Source: Bin87 sp963666415
Lineage (GTDB): Bacteria; Chloroflexota; Dehalococcoidia; Lucifugimonadales; UBA3495
Reading direction: 5' to 3'
DNA: 64,000 nucleotides
Assembly: GCA_963666415.2 (NCBI GenBank)
Contig: CAXXPD010000003.1
Coordinates: 4,030,001 to 4,094,000, forward strand
Shown: positions 55,160 to 64,000 of the stretch, one piece after another
Numbering within the stretch: the stretch's first letter is position 1
How the letters are laid out: every line of letters begins with the position of its first letter
The notes under the pieces: model-generated
The model's database searches: none
What the model was told of the DNA's origin: nothing
The model's input: the letters and a program-made list of their open reading frames with translations, nothing else
Position numbers and translations under genes: made by a program

Positions 55160-56062
55160 TCATTCCGACGGCAGTATCCCCAGTCGCATGGCCACCATGA
55201 CGGCCTCCAGACGGCTGGATGCGCCCAGCTTCTTCCTCAGGTTCTCTATGTGGTTCCTAGCCGTGTACCAGCTCACGCCCAGTTCCTCAGCGATGTATTT
55301 GGTTTCCCAGCCCAGTGCCAGGTAGGACAGCACCTCCAGTTCCCGTTCAGTCAAATTCACCTCACGCGGCCTAGGTCGAGCACGTCGGAACAACAAGTCA
55401 CTATCGTCTGATCCACCGCCTTCCCTACTCGGCTCTGTTGCAGAGCTACGGGCCACCCGTTCATCATCATCCGATCCGTCGGCTGCCACTCTCGGATCCT
55501 CCATGAAAGCGCTTGGGCGCACGTAGTAAGGATCATCCGACCCACGGCCGGCCCCACCGCCCAACTCAACGAGCCGCTCGACGTCCGCAGACACCGTCTC
55601 TTCGCCCTCATCGGCGAACAGGTACACGAGTAACGGCCCACCATCCTCCACACCCGACACCACCATCGGCGTCACGACCAACCATTTGCGCTCACCCGAG
55701 GCGCACCGCATTCGCAACCTGGCACGACCGGGCACTAGGCCGGCGCGAAGGTTGCGTACCATCAGGCAGCCTTCCGCACAGTCGGCCGTCAAGGTAACGG
55801 GTATCAAACTGCCAACAAGGCCAGAGCAACGCTGGCCCACCACACGGTCCGGGGTGTAGCCAAGAATCTCTCGGGCACGGCGGTTCCAGAAAACCACCGT
55901 CTGGTCAGTGGCCAGCACGAACGCCCCGCACGACACTGACGACAACAGCCTGAAAAGCCCATCCGGCGTCACTTCGGTTATCTCCCGCCCCCCGGCCAAG
56001 TCGGCCGACGAGATCCTACTTTCGAGGCCCATCCCATGTGGACGGGCTTTTTCAATCAGCAC
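55160..56062 (-). CDS. PAS-LuxR transcriptional regulator
   Basis: A 300-aa protein. Residues 30-150 form a PAS domain (GLFRLLSSVSCGAFVLATDQ, NRRAREILGY, RMRCASGERKW). A disordered acidic/Arg linker follows, then a C-terminal LuxR HTH (LTERELEVLSYLALGWETKY, ARNHIENLRKKL). It probably senses a small molecule or redox signal. The GTG start has a weak site; ATG 56032 is an alternative. No phosphorylation domain. Confidence 0.88.
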   Translation of the reverse strand: MLIEKARPHGMGLESRISSADLAGGREITEVTPDGLFRLLSSVSCGAFVLATDQTVVFWNRRAREILGYTPDRVVGQRCSGLVGSLIPVTLTADCAEGCLMVRNLRAGLVPGRARLRMRCASGERKWLVVTPMVVSGVEDGGPLLVYLFADEGEETVSADVERLVELGGGAGRGSDDPYYVRPSAFMEDPRVAADGSDDDERVARSSATEPSREGGGSDDSDLLFRRARPRPREVNLTERELEVLSYLALGWETKYIAEELGVSWYTARNHIENLRKKLGASSRLEAVMVAMRLGILPSE

Positions 56063-56973
56063 CAGCCGCCGCCGCCACTACTAGAAAAACGTAATATGTG
56101 CCCCTGTTTCGGTCTATGGGTAATCTGACCTGTACACATCGAGGCCCTATCTGCGCCCCATTCATCGAGCCCCGAACGTATCAGAAACAATTGCCACGCC
56201 ATTCACTACTAATACGACACCGTTCAATTGACGGTTATAGGTCATTCGCACTACACTACGCCGGCTTTCGATCCATACCAGCGGTGTAGGGCAAACGCAC
56301 CACCGTCTCAAGGGGGCGAGCAAACATACCAGAGGCCGAACCCTCAGGTCGCGAACACTGCTGGGACGATCAGCGATGGAACGCTGGCACCGAACCGGTT
56401 CAAGCACCTCTGCAATCGCCCCGCCGAACACGACGCATGGAGATCTCTGAATGCAGAAAACACACGTAGACGAAGCCGCGAGCTCCGGCAAGCACGGCCT
56501 GCTCCAGTGGCTACACGACACGGGACAAGGGGGTTTCCCCGACCGGAAGTCACGACTGGGAGCGGTCTCGCACATGCACCCCGCAGAGCGCCACGCGAAC
56601 GGCAGGCACGTCGACCATCTCAAGCCGGCCGTCAAGGGCGACCACGCCACGTTTCGTGAGTGTGGCCCCGACCTGTGGGAAACGCTCCGTTGGTTGCCGC
56701 ACGCAGCCTGGCGTTACGTCCATGGTGCAGGGAGGAGACGAATCCTGCCAGGGAACTCCAGTCGTTTTCGGCGCACCGCCGTGTTGTCCGCACGGCGTGC
56801 AGTCAAAGCTTGATGGTCGCCACCGTTCAGTTGACGGGCGACTTTTTGCATTTTGTTTCGGCGACCATTCCGCAGTCCAGTGCGAGGCTGAAACCTCTAC
56901 GACCAGTTCGCGTCGCCGAACGTGTTGCCGGGCCACTGTTGGGCTGGCACTCCATCTCACGGAGGAAGCACAC
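56063..56973. other. Long stretch without a recognised gene
   Basis: A possible 120-aa frame at 56451-56813 (start MQKTHVDEAASSGKHG, GGAG 8 nt upstream) shows no known domain and has atypical composition. Other frames overlap on both strands. The region may hold promoters for the flanking divergent genes. Confidence 0.4.
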
Positions 56974-57237
56974 ATGAGTTACGTAGACGACAACCTGACG
57001 GCCGGGGAGCAGGTTCTCCACCGGGCAAAACTGCACTGGGGCATTTTCGTTGGCCCAGCGATCCTGCTTTCCATTGGCTTCATAATCGCCATCGCCGTGG
57101 GGGCCGGGGTCGGCGGCGGCGGTGGAGCCTTCCTCGCGCTGGTCATTCTGCTGCTGTTCGCAATTCCCACCATTCGAGCGCTGGTTGTCTACCTGACCAC
57201 CGAGTTCGCGGTCACTTCAAGGCGGGTTATTGCTAAG

Positions 57238-58965
57238 CCCCAATCCACCGAAAAGATGAGTGTCGCGGTGTGCTGAAGGGGTAAGAAAGTGCTCCTGTGC
57301 ATCTGGGATAATGGCTTTTGAAACAGGAAACCGTCCCCAGGCCAGGAGCACCCAAAAGATGCTAGCAGATGACCACCCCGACCGCATCCAAATCGCCTTT
57401 GACGACCACCGCCTGGTGGCCAATGCTGGGCTGATCCTGCCAGCCACGCTGGGCCGGCATCTGGGCCGGCCCGAACTGGTTGACCGGCACCTGGACCTGG
57501 GTCGCGCCCCAGGCCGAGCCAACACCGGCGACAAGGTGATGACGCTGGTGGCGTCTGCTCTGGCCGGAGGAGACTGCATTGACGACGCCGACGTGCTGCG
57601 CACCGGCGGGACGGCTAGCGCCATCGGCTGCGTAGTCAAGGCGCCATCCACCCTGGGGACCTTCCTGCGCAGTTTCCGGTGGGGCCACGTCCGCCAACTG
57701 GATCGGGTCAGCCGGGAGCTGCTGGCCCGGGCCTGGTCGGCTGGGGCCGGACCCGGCGACGGGCCGTTGACCATCGACCTGGACTCCACCATCTGCGAGA
57801 CATACGGTCTGGCCAAGGAGGGGGCGCGCGACCACGGCTACACCGGCCAGCGAGGCTATCACCCGCTGCTGGCCATTGCCGCCGGCACCGGCGACGTGCT
57901 GATGGCTCGGCTGCGCAAGGGCCGCGCCAATACCGTTCGGGGCGCCGCCCACTTTCTACGCGAGACGGTGGGGCGGGTACGCTACGGCGGGGCCAGGGGA
58001 CAACTCACGGTGCGGGCTGACAGCGGCTTCTACACCCACGCCATCGTCGCCGTCTGCCGCAAGATGGATGTGCGCTACTCCATCACCGTCCGCCAGCAAG
58101 CCCGCCTGCGGAATATCATCGAGGCCATACCCGAGACTGACTGGACGCCGATTCCCTACTGGATGGACGGCGCCGCCGACGTGGCGGAGACCACCTACGT
58201 CCCCTTCCAGGATGAGCCCGACGCCGCACCGGTGCGGCTCATCGTCCGGCGGGTGCAGCCCACGCCCGGCTCCCAGCTGGCCCTCTTCGCCAGCTACCGC
58301 TATCACGGCTGCATCACCGACCGAGACGGGGACACCCTGGCACTGGAGGCCGACCATCGGCGCCACGCCGAGATCGAGAACGCCATCCGAGACCTCAAGT
58401 ACGGCGTCGGGCTCAACCATCTCCCCTCAGGCCGCTTCGCCGCCAACGGCGCCTGGCTGGCGGTGCAGGTGATGGCCCACAACCTGGCCCGCTGGACCGC
58501 GCGCATCGGTCTGGGTGAGCAACTGGCAACCACCAAGACCCTCCGACGACGCTTCTTCTCCCTCGCCGGACGGCTCACCCGCTCGGCGCGCCGCCTCACT
58601 TTGCATCTGCCCCAGCGCTGGCCCTGGAAAAACCAGTTCAGTCGCGCCTTGGCTCGATTGCGAGCAATTCCACTCCCAGCCTGACGGCACCGCTGGTGTC
58701 AACGCCGACGGAGATCTGACCCACTCACCAGACTACCCGACCGCCTCGCAGACTTGCGCCAGGCTGGTCCCCGAGCGTCTCTTGCTGCACGCTACCCTGA
58801 CAATTTCGCCCAGCATCGCCACCGCGGGCCGCCATCATCGTGTCTGTGTGGCTATCTCACGCCGCCCTCATCCCCATCTATTGGAATCGGGCTTGCCCCG
58901 TTCGCCTTCCCTTGCCCATCATCCCTGGTGTCAACGCCACGGCCCATCGCTTCGGTGGATTCGGG
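57238..58965 (+). mobile_element. IS1380-family element, copy d (intact)
   Basis: A 1728-bp element with ends CCCCAATCCACCG and the complement of CCCGAATCCACCG, and an exact 5-bp duplication CTAAG (57233-57237 and 58966-58970). Confidence 0.96.
57359..58684 (+). CDS. IS1380-family transposase
   Basis: 441 aa from ATG 57359, which has AGGAGC 8 nt upstream. IAFDDHRLVANAGLILPATL near the N-terminus, then TIDLDSTICETYG (Asp), LTVRADSGFY (Asp) and HRRHAEIENAIRDLKYGVGL (Glu), plus AVQVMAHNLARWTARIG. Full length for the family and free of breaks. A frame extending upstream to 57260 runs into the terminal repeat and is unlikely to be used. Confidence 0.95.
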   Translation: MLADDHPDRIQIAFDDHRLVANAGLILPATLGRHLGRPELVDRHLDLGRAPGRANTGDKVMTLVASALAGGDCIDDADVLRTGGTASAIGCVVKAPSTLGTFLRSFRWGHVRQLDRVSRELLARAWSAGAGPGDGPLTIDLDSTICETYGLAKEGARDHGYTGQRGYHPLLAIAAGTGDVLMARLRKGRANTVRGAAHFLRETVGRVRYGGARGQLTVRADSGFYTHAIVAVCRKMDVRYSITVRQQARLRNIIEAIPETDWTPIPYWMDGAADVAETTYVPFQDEPDAAPVRLIVRRVQPTPGSQLALFASYRYHGCITDRDGDTLALEADHRRHAEIENAIRDLKYGVGLNHLPSGRFAANGAWLAVQVMAHNLARWTARIGLGEQLATTKTLRRRFFSLAGRLTRSARRLTLHLPQRWPWKNQFSRALARLRAIPLPA

Positions 58966-59177
58966 CTAAGCGGGGATTCATCAAGCGCCAAACCCTAGAA
59001 CTGAACCACAACCGCGTCGAAGGACTGGCCCTCGAACAAGGAATCATTGCTCGGATCTTCAACGCCGGCACCATAACCGTCAACGGAACCGGCGGAACCG
59101 CGCAGGAAATTCCTTTCATCATCCGGCCGATGGAGTTCCGGCGCAACGCCCTGGAAGTCATCGACGCAAACCCGTAG

Positions 59178-59566
59178 CGCCAGACCGCTCGAAAGCCAGT
59201 TCACTGCTCCGGTCGGTGCGCTAGCGATAGTGGCCGCCGTCAGCACGCCGACCATCCTGGACCCGCACCCAAGTCACCCTGCACCGTCGCCACCGCACCG
59301 TGTCGGCCTCGGCTAGGACCGTCGGAACTTTGCTTCCCCGCCACTGCGCAGAGACATGCTGGAGCACCCACACGTCGGTTGGGGAGTCCCACTGCTGGCA
59401 TTCGCAGCCGTGCCTGCACTCACCTGCTGGCAACTCCGTGCCTACGCCGTCGGAGCAAAACGCTCTGGGCAATGGAACTCCACCCTGCGGGAGCGCTTAC
59501 AGCGACCGCACCAACTTTGACCTACCCACCACCAGAACCAGAACAACACCGGAGGGCACTTTCAAA
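59178..59566. other. Intergenic stretch, no gene recognised
   Basis: Between the PH-domain gene stop and the next gene. Open frames exist on both strands but show no known motif or ribosome site. Confidence 0.45.
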
Positions 59567-61039
59567 ATGGCTACCAATGGAACCCCCGAAGAGCCCCAAA
59601 ATAACCATTCGGGCGGCTCGACGTTCAACATCCCCAACAGAGCGCTCATCATCGGCGGCGCCGGGTGGCGGCGTAGCGCTAGAAACGCGGCCGGAACCCC
59701 CGATGCTTCGGGAAATGGGGTATTCCCTACGCCGATTATCGACGCATAAATGGATCGTCGGGACGCTTTGCATACATCATGACGGCGAAGGCGACAATAA
59801 TACGTCTGATGCTCAACGCCAAAAACTTGGCAAATTGGCTTTCCGGCCAGACTTCTAGGGGCTGTCATCGTGGTGGTCGTATTGTTTGTTACGGGCATCA
59901 TTGGCGGGGCCAGCGGTGGCGCCTCTGGAGGCGGCGGCGTGCTGGGCTACATTCCCGCCAGTGCCGGATTGGTTCTTATCGGCGACCATGAAGCCCTTTT
60001 GAACGGCGACGTTCCCGAGGACTATGTCGAGTACATGGAAGACGAAGACGAGGATGCCGATGGCTCAGGGTTGTCCTCCGGCACTTACGAGAAAATTGAC
60101 ATAGATGGCGACGACGTCTCGCTGGTGGCTTTCGTAGCTGACCAACGCAACGCCGATTATCTGGAAATTGTACAAGGAGATTTCGACTTCGACGTCATCC
60201 GCGAAGAGCTCGAAGACAGGCTGGACTGCGAAGACGACGATTACCGCGGTTTTGAATTATGGGAGTGTCCCGGCGGGGACTTCCCGGCCGTGGCGCTGTT
60301 TGAAAAAGACGGGTATGTAGTTTTCGCACTCGAACGCCAGGACGACCTGGAAGATATGCTCACGTACAAGAGTCGTGATCCCGGGAAACTGGCGGACGAT
60401 GGGAGCAGCGACATCAAGCGAATTCTGGACCAGACCGACGGCGGGTGGCTTCAGATGGCGGTCGTCACCGACGATTGCCCCATCAACCGTTGCCAGGGGT
60501 TTGCTTTTGCCCTGGGGAAAAGCGACGACAGCGAAGCCATACCGGCGTCATACGCCGTGATGTTCAGCTCGGAGCGCGCCGCCTCAGGGGCGGAGGGTGA
60601 CGTTGAGATCGACGACCTGCTTGAAAAACTGTTCGCCGAACTTGCCCTTGAACTGGACATAGAAGAAGTGAAAACCGAGGGCGAATTCGTGGTCGGGACC
60701 GGCGAGGCAGAATTCGTCGGTACGAACGCTGGCCGCTCAAACCGCGACCAAATTCGTAGCTCTGAGCCAGCGACAGCAGATCGCGCCGATTCGGTGTGGC
60801 AGCCTACGCCAACAGCGCGTTTCCCAGTAGCATCACGCAGTGAGTGGATAGAAAATTGCGTGAATAGGCCAGCTGGATTCCGAGAGGATTTCTGCGCGTG
60901 CAGATTTGACTACGCGGCCGACCAGTTGGGTCAAGATCTTCTCCCCACTTTGTCCGACATATCTTCCAGTGCTTTTGACTATCGTGAGGACTGGGTCAGA
61001 TTAGTCGGGGATGAAGTCCCACAGCGCTGTTTGCAGTAA
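59567..61039 (+). pseudogene. Membrane-anchored acidic protein, split by a MITE
   Basis: It starts MATNGTPEEPQNNHSGGS and FNIPNRALIIGGA, shifts by one base near 59660, and meets a 174-bp MITE. After it, GAVIVVVVLFVTGIIGG forms a membrane anchor, followed by a Gly-rich turn and a long acidic domain (LVLIGDHEALLNGD, YMEDEDEDADG, LEDRLDCEDDDY, WLQMAVVTDDC). Paired Cys suggest an exported domain. The C-terminus (ADSVWQPTPTARFPVASRSE) differs in character. Removing the MITE and one TA gives VALGAVIVVV in one frame. Family unknown. Confidence 0.65.
59682..59855. mobile_element. 174-bp MITE with TA duplication
   Basis: The terminal repeats share GAA....GGCCGGAA..CC when both ends are read inward. 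TA flanks both sides (59680-59681 and 59856-59857), and the target reads CTAG on the left, as for the IS630 copies here. No coding capacity. The ends do not match the two IS630 elements in the window, so the source element is elsewhere. Confidence 0.72.
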
Positions 61040-61135
61040 TTGAGATTCTGGACATAGAAGAACTGAAAGCCGAGAGCAAATTCGTGGTTGGAACTAGCGA
61101 GGCGGAAATCGTTGATCCGGACGACGCTCGTTAAT
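61040..61135 (+). pseudogene. C-terminal fragment of a paralogue of the preceding protein
   Basis: LDIEELKAESKFVVGTSEAE matches LDIEEVKTEGEFVVGTGEAE inside the preceding gene and ends at a TAA next to IS1380 copy e. It suggests a former tandem duplication whose rest was lost. Confidence 0.6.
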
Positions 61136-62847
61136 CCCGAATCCACCGAAGCGATGTACGCTGGAGTTGACACCAGGGTTGATGGGCAAGGGAGGGCGAA
61201 CAGGCCAGGCCAGGTTCCAATAGATGGGGATGAGGGCGGTGTGAAGTAGGCACCCAGACACGATGATGGCGGCCCGCAGTGGCCATGGCGGGCGTAATTC
61301 GAGATGCGGTGGGCAAGGAGTGCCCTTCGCGGGCTGGGTTGGCGCGAGTTGGCGGGAACGGTCAGATGGCCGGATGGCGGGTCAGTGGCAGACGGCCGCC
61401 GTCAGGCTGGGAGTGGAATTGCTCGCAATCGAGCCAAGGCGCGACTGAACTGGTTTTCCCAGGGCCAGCGCTGGGGCAGATGCAAAGTGAGGCGGCGCGC
61501 CGAGCGGGTGAGCCGTCCGGCGAGGGAGAAGAAGCGTCGTCGGAGGGTCTTGGTGGTTACCAGTTGCTCACCCAGACCGATGCGCGCGGTCCAGCGGGCC
61601 AGGTTGTGGGCCATCACCTGCACCGCCAGCCAGGCGCCGTTGGCGGCGAAGCGGCCTGAGGGGAGATGGTTGAGCCCGACGCCGTACTTGAGGTCTCGGA
61701 TGGCGTTCTCGATCTCGGCGTGGCGGCGATGGTCGGCCTCCAGTTCCAGGGTGTCCCCGTCTCGGTCGGTGATGCAGCCGTGATAGCTGTAGCTGGCGAA
61801 GAGGGCCAGCTGGGAGCCGGGCGTGGGCTGCACCCGCCGGACGATGAGCCGCACCGGTGCGGCGTCGGGCTCATCCTGGAAGGGGACGTAGGTGGTCTCC
61901 GCCACGTCGGCGGCGCCGTCCATCCAGTAGGGAATCGGCGTCCAGTCAGTCTCGGGTATGGCCTCGATGATATTCCGCAGGCGGGCTTGCTGGCGGATGG
62001 TGATGGAGTAGCGGACATCCATCTTGCGGCAGACGGCGACGATGGCGTGGGTGTAGAAGCCGCTGTCAGCCCGCACCGTGAGTTGTCCTCTGGCCCCGCC
62101 GTAGCGTACCCGCCCCACCGTCTCGCGTAGAAAGTGGGCGGCGCCCCGAACGGTGTTGGCGCGGCCCTTGCGCAGCCGAGCCATCAGCACGTCGCCGGTT
62201 CCGGCGGCAATGGCCAGCAGCGGGTGATAGCCTCGCTGGCCGGTGTAGCCGTGGTCGCGCGCCCCCTCCTTGGCCAGACCGTATGTCTCGCAGATGGTGG
62301 AGTCCAGGTCGATGGTCAACGGCCCGTCGCCGGGTCCGGCCCCAGCCGACCAGGCCCGGGCCAGCAGCTCCCGGCTGACCCGATCCAGTTGGCGGACGTG
62401 GCCCCACCGGAAACTGCGCAGGAAGGTCCCCAGGGTGGATGGCGCCTTGATCACACACCCCAGCACCTGCTCGGTTCCCCCAGCGCGCAGCGCGTCGGCG
62501 TCGTCGATGCAGTCGCCACCGGCCAATGCCGAGGCCACCAAGGTCAGGAACTTGTCTCCCGCATTCGCCCGACCTGGCGCATCTCCCAGGTCAACATTGT
62601 TGTCCACCAGCTCGCCCAGTCCCAGATGATGGGCCAAAGTGACCGGAAGGATCAGCCCAGCATTGGCCACCAGGCGATGATCGTCGAAGGCAACGTCGAT
62701 GCGGTCGGGGTGCTCAAGTGGTAACATCTTTTGGGTGCTCCTTGTTTCGGGTCGGTTTTCTGTTTCAAAAACCATTATCCCAGAAGCCGGGAGCACTTTC
62801 TCATCCCTTCATCACGCCGACACGCTCATCTTATCGGTGGATTGGGG
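61136..62847 (-). mobile_element. IS1380-family element, copy e (hybrid)
   Basis: The ends are CCCGAATCCACCG and the complement of CCCCAATCCACCG; the flanks TTAAT (61131-61135) and CTAAT (62848-62852) match at four of five positions. The 5' 280-400 bp differ from copies b, c and d while the rest is nearly identical. Confidence 0.92.
61402..62727 (-). CDS. IS1380-family transposase, hybrid N-terminus
   Basis: 441 aa from ATG 62727. Residues 1-90 (LPLEHPDRIDVAFDDHRLVA, HHLGLGELVDNNVDLGD) are clearly different from copy d; from VIKAPSTLGTFLRSF onward the two are almost the same. All catalytic motifs are present (TIDLDSTICE, RADSGFY, HAEIENAIRDLKYG), so it may be active. Confidence 0.93.
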   Translation of the reverse strand: MLPLEHPDRIDVAFDDHRLVANAGLILPVTLAHHLGLGELVDNNVDLGDAPGRANAGDKFLTLVASALAGGDCIDDADALRAGGTEQVLGCVIKAPSTLGTFLRSFRWGHVRQLDRVSRELLARAWSAGAGPGDGPLTIDLDSTICETYGLAKEGARDHGYTGQRGYHPLLAIAAGTGDVLMARLRKGRANTVRGAAHFLRETVGRVRYGGARGQLTVRADSGFYTHAIVAVCRKMDVRYSITIRQQARLRNIIEAIPETDWTPIPYWMDGAADVAETTYVPFQDEPDAAPVRLIVRRVQPTPGSQLALFASYSYHGCITDRDGDTLELEADHRRHAEIENAIRDLKYGVGLNHLPSGRFAANGAWLAVQVMAHNLARWTARIGLGEQLVTTKTLRRRFFSLAGRLTRSARRLTLHLPQRWPWENQFSRALARLRAIPLPA

Positions 62848-63210
62848 CTAATCCAGGTTCGAGACCGTCCTACCGGCCGCCTTACTATTGGACCGGACAC
62901 GCACCATAGCGTGCTCGGCGGGCGGCCAACATATGCCAGCAACTGCACTGCCCGTCCAGTGAAATTAGCGAACGGCAGCACTGACAGCAAGCCGACCACT
63001 CTGGCAATCCACCAATCCGTGATCTCACATTCCACGACACCGGCAGTAGGAGGCTGATGGCAGACAGTAAGCGGGCCGTTGCACGGGCGCCAACTGGTGG
63101 TCGACAACCCCAGGCACACCTTCCGGCGGACATTGCCCGACCTGCCGCTGGACACGCCGGCAAATGTCGAAAAGGCGCCAACGGTGGCTCGAGAGCGCTG
63201 GAGGCCTAAA
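62848..63210. other. Short host segment between two IS1380 copies
   Basis: No recognisable gene. It is the unique sequence between copies e and f; it ends CTAAA, the target side of copy f. Confidence 0.45.
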
Positions 63211-64000
63211 CCCGAATCCACCGAAGCGATGGGCCGTGGCGTTGACACCAGGGATGATGGGCAAGGGAAGGCGAACGGGGCAAGCCCGATTCCAATAGAT
63301 GGGGATGAGGGCGGCGTGAGATAGCCACACAGACACGATGATGGCGGCCCGCGGTGGCGATGCTGGGCGAAATTGTCAGGGTAGCGTGCAGCAAGAGACG
63401 CTCGGGGACCAGCCTGGCGCAAGTCTGCGAGGCGGTCGGGTAGTCTGGTGAGTGGGTCAGATCTCCGTCGGCGTTGACACCAGCGGTGCCGTCAGGCTGG
63501 GAGTGGAATTGCTCGCAATCGAGCCAAGGCGCGACTGAACTGGTTTTTCCAGGGCCAGCGCTGGGGCAGATGCAAAGTGAGGCGGCGCGCCGAGCGGGTG
63601 AGCCGTCCGGCGAGGGAGAAGAAGCGTCGTCGGAGGGTCTTGGTGGTTACCAGTTGCTCACCCAGACCGATGCGCGCGGTCCAGCGGGCCAGGTTATGCG
63701 CCATCACCTGCACCGCCAGCCAGGCGCCGTTGGCGGCGAAGCGGCCTGAGGGGAGATGGTTGAGCCCGACGCCGTACTTGAGGTCTCGGATGGCGTTCTC
63801 GATCTCGGCGTGGCGGCGATGGTCGGCCTCCAGTTCCAGGGTGTCCCCGTCTCGGTCGGTGATGCAGCCGTGATAGCGGTAGCTGGCGAAGAGGGCCAGC
63901 TGGGAGCCGGGCGTGGGCTGCACCCGCCGGACGATGAGCCGCACCGGTGCGGCGTCGGGCTCATCCTGGAAGGGGACGTAGGTGGTCTCCGCCACGTCGG
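63211..64000 (-). mobile_element. IS1380-family element, copy f (cut by window end)
   Basis: Only the 3' end and half of the transposase gene are inside the window. The left end is CCCGAATCCACCG with CTAAA as adjacent target sequence. Confidence 0.9.
63492..64000 (-). CDS. IS1380-family transposase, C-terminal part
   Basis: The C-terminal 169 residues, with the catalytic Glu region HAEIENAIRDLKYG and AVQVMAHNLARWTARIG. Near-identical to copy d. The remainder lies beyond the window. Confidence 0.92.
   Translation of the reverse strand, partial: DVAETTYVPFQDEPDAAPVRLIVRRVQPTPGSQLALFASYRYHGCITDRDGDTLELEADHRRHAEIENAIRDLKYGVGLNHLPSGRFAANGAWLAVQVMAHNLARWTARIGLGEQLVTTKTLRRRFFSLAGRLTRSARRLTLHLPQRWPWKNQFSRALARLRAIPLPA

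Larger units (their letters stand above)
56974..59177 (+). pseudogene. Bacterial PH-domain membrane protein, split by IS1380
   Basis: Part 1 (56974-57237) encodes MSYVDDNLTAGEQVLHRAKL, two membrane segments (GPAILLSIGFIIAIAVGAGV and LALVILLLFAIPTIRALVVY) and VTSRRVIAK. Part 2 (58971-59177) continues RGFIKRQTLELNHNRVEGL and NAGTITVNGTGGT, the bPH_2 (DUF304) beta-barrel. Removing IS1380 copy d and one CTAAG joins them in frame as about 156 residues. GGAGGA precedes the ATG. Confidence 0.88.

Noticed and set aside
56451..56813. 120-aa frame as a confident gene
   Set aside because: It has a plausible ribosome site but no domain, an unusual composition and overlapping open frames, so it is left as part of an unassigned stretch.

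Overview
The window looks like part of a Chloroflexota-type chromosome. The closest guess is a SAR202/Dehalococcoidia-like bacterium, at moderate confidence and on indirect grounds: high G+C, Thr-Pro repeat linkers in secreted lipoproteins, PaREP1 and HicB-like small proteins, and a catabolic set (amidohydrolase, epoxide hydrolase, enoyl-CoA hydratase, luciferase-like fragment, SDR). No rRNA, tRNA or CRISPR array was seen. About half of the 64 kb is insertion sequence (IS) DNA: IS21, IS256, IS66, IS110, IS630, IS701-like, IS1380, IS1182 and several IS5 groups. Many copies are nested inside one another or inside host genes, and target duplications let the original genes be rebuilt.

Layout. 1-4.9 kb: IS21 truncating an IS701-like element that also carries an IS256, next to an IS5 remnant. 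4.9-8.8 kb: HicB-like/PaREP1 pair, cysteine-dioxygenase-like cupin, amidohydrolase with an in-frame stop, epoxide hydrolase. 8.9-12.4 kb: mosaic IS66, DUF3800 fragment, IS5. 12.5-14.8 kb: alpha/beta hydrolase, luciferase-like fragment, enoyl-CoA hydratase. 15-18.8 kb: IS5 with a slippery A run, then a dead IS1380 carrying an IS110 with a probable bridge RNA. 18.8-27.7 kb: the longest host block (SDR, two tandem lipoprotein metallopeptidases, arylsulfotransferase-like pseudogene, EamA transporter, PlsY, branched-chain aminotransferase). 27.7-30.3 kb: IS66, a palindromic repeat and a coiled-coil protein.

30.5-38.8 kb is a P4-type integrase gene split by an IS1380 that holds an IS701-like element, which holds two IS630 elements, one of which holds an IS66. 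38.8-43.5 kb is IS wreckage (IS1182, IS5, IstB split by IS256, IS5). 43.6-46.7 kb has two small secreted proteins and a fatty acid desaturase. 46.9-56 kb has a small gene split by IS1380, a DUF2971 protein whose 3' end is altered by a second IS21, a small membrane protein, a two-gene HEPN-type module and a PAS-LuxR regulator. 57-64 kb has a PH-domain gene split by IS1380, a membrane-anchored protein gene split by a small TA-duplicating MITE, and two more IS1380 copies.

The transposons dominate the biology here. At least five host genes are disrupted by clean insertions with visible duplications (integrase, PH-domain gene, lipoprotein metallopeptidase, small 132-codon gene, DUF2971 3' end). 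Several others carry single-base deletions. The most testable new observations are the five-layer nest, an IS66-derived MITE, the IS110 left-end RNA that matches its own insertion site, shared frameshifts in both IS256 copies, and mosaic IS66 and IS1380 copies that point to gene conversion.
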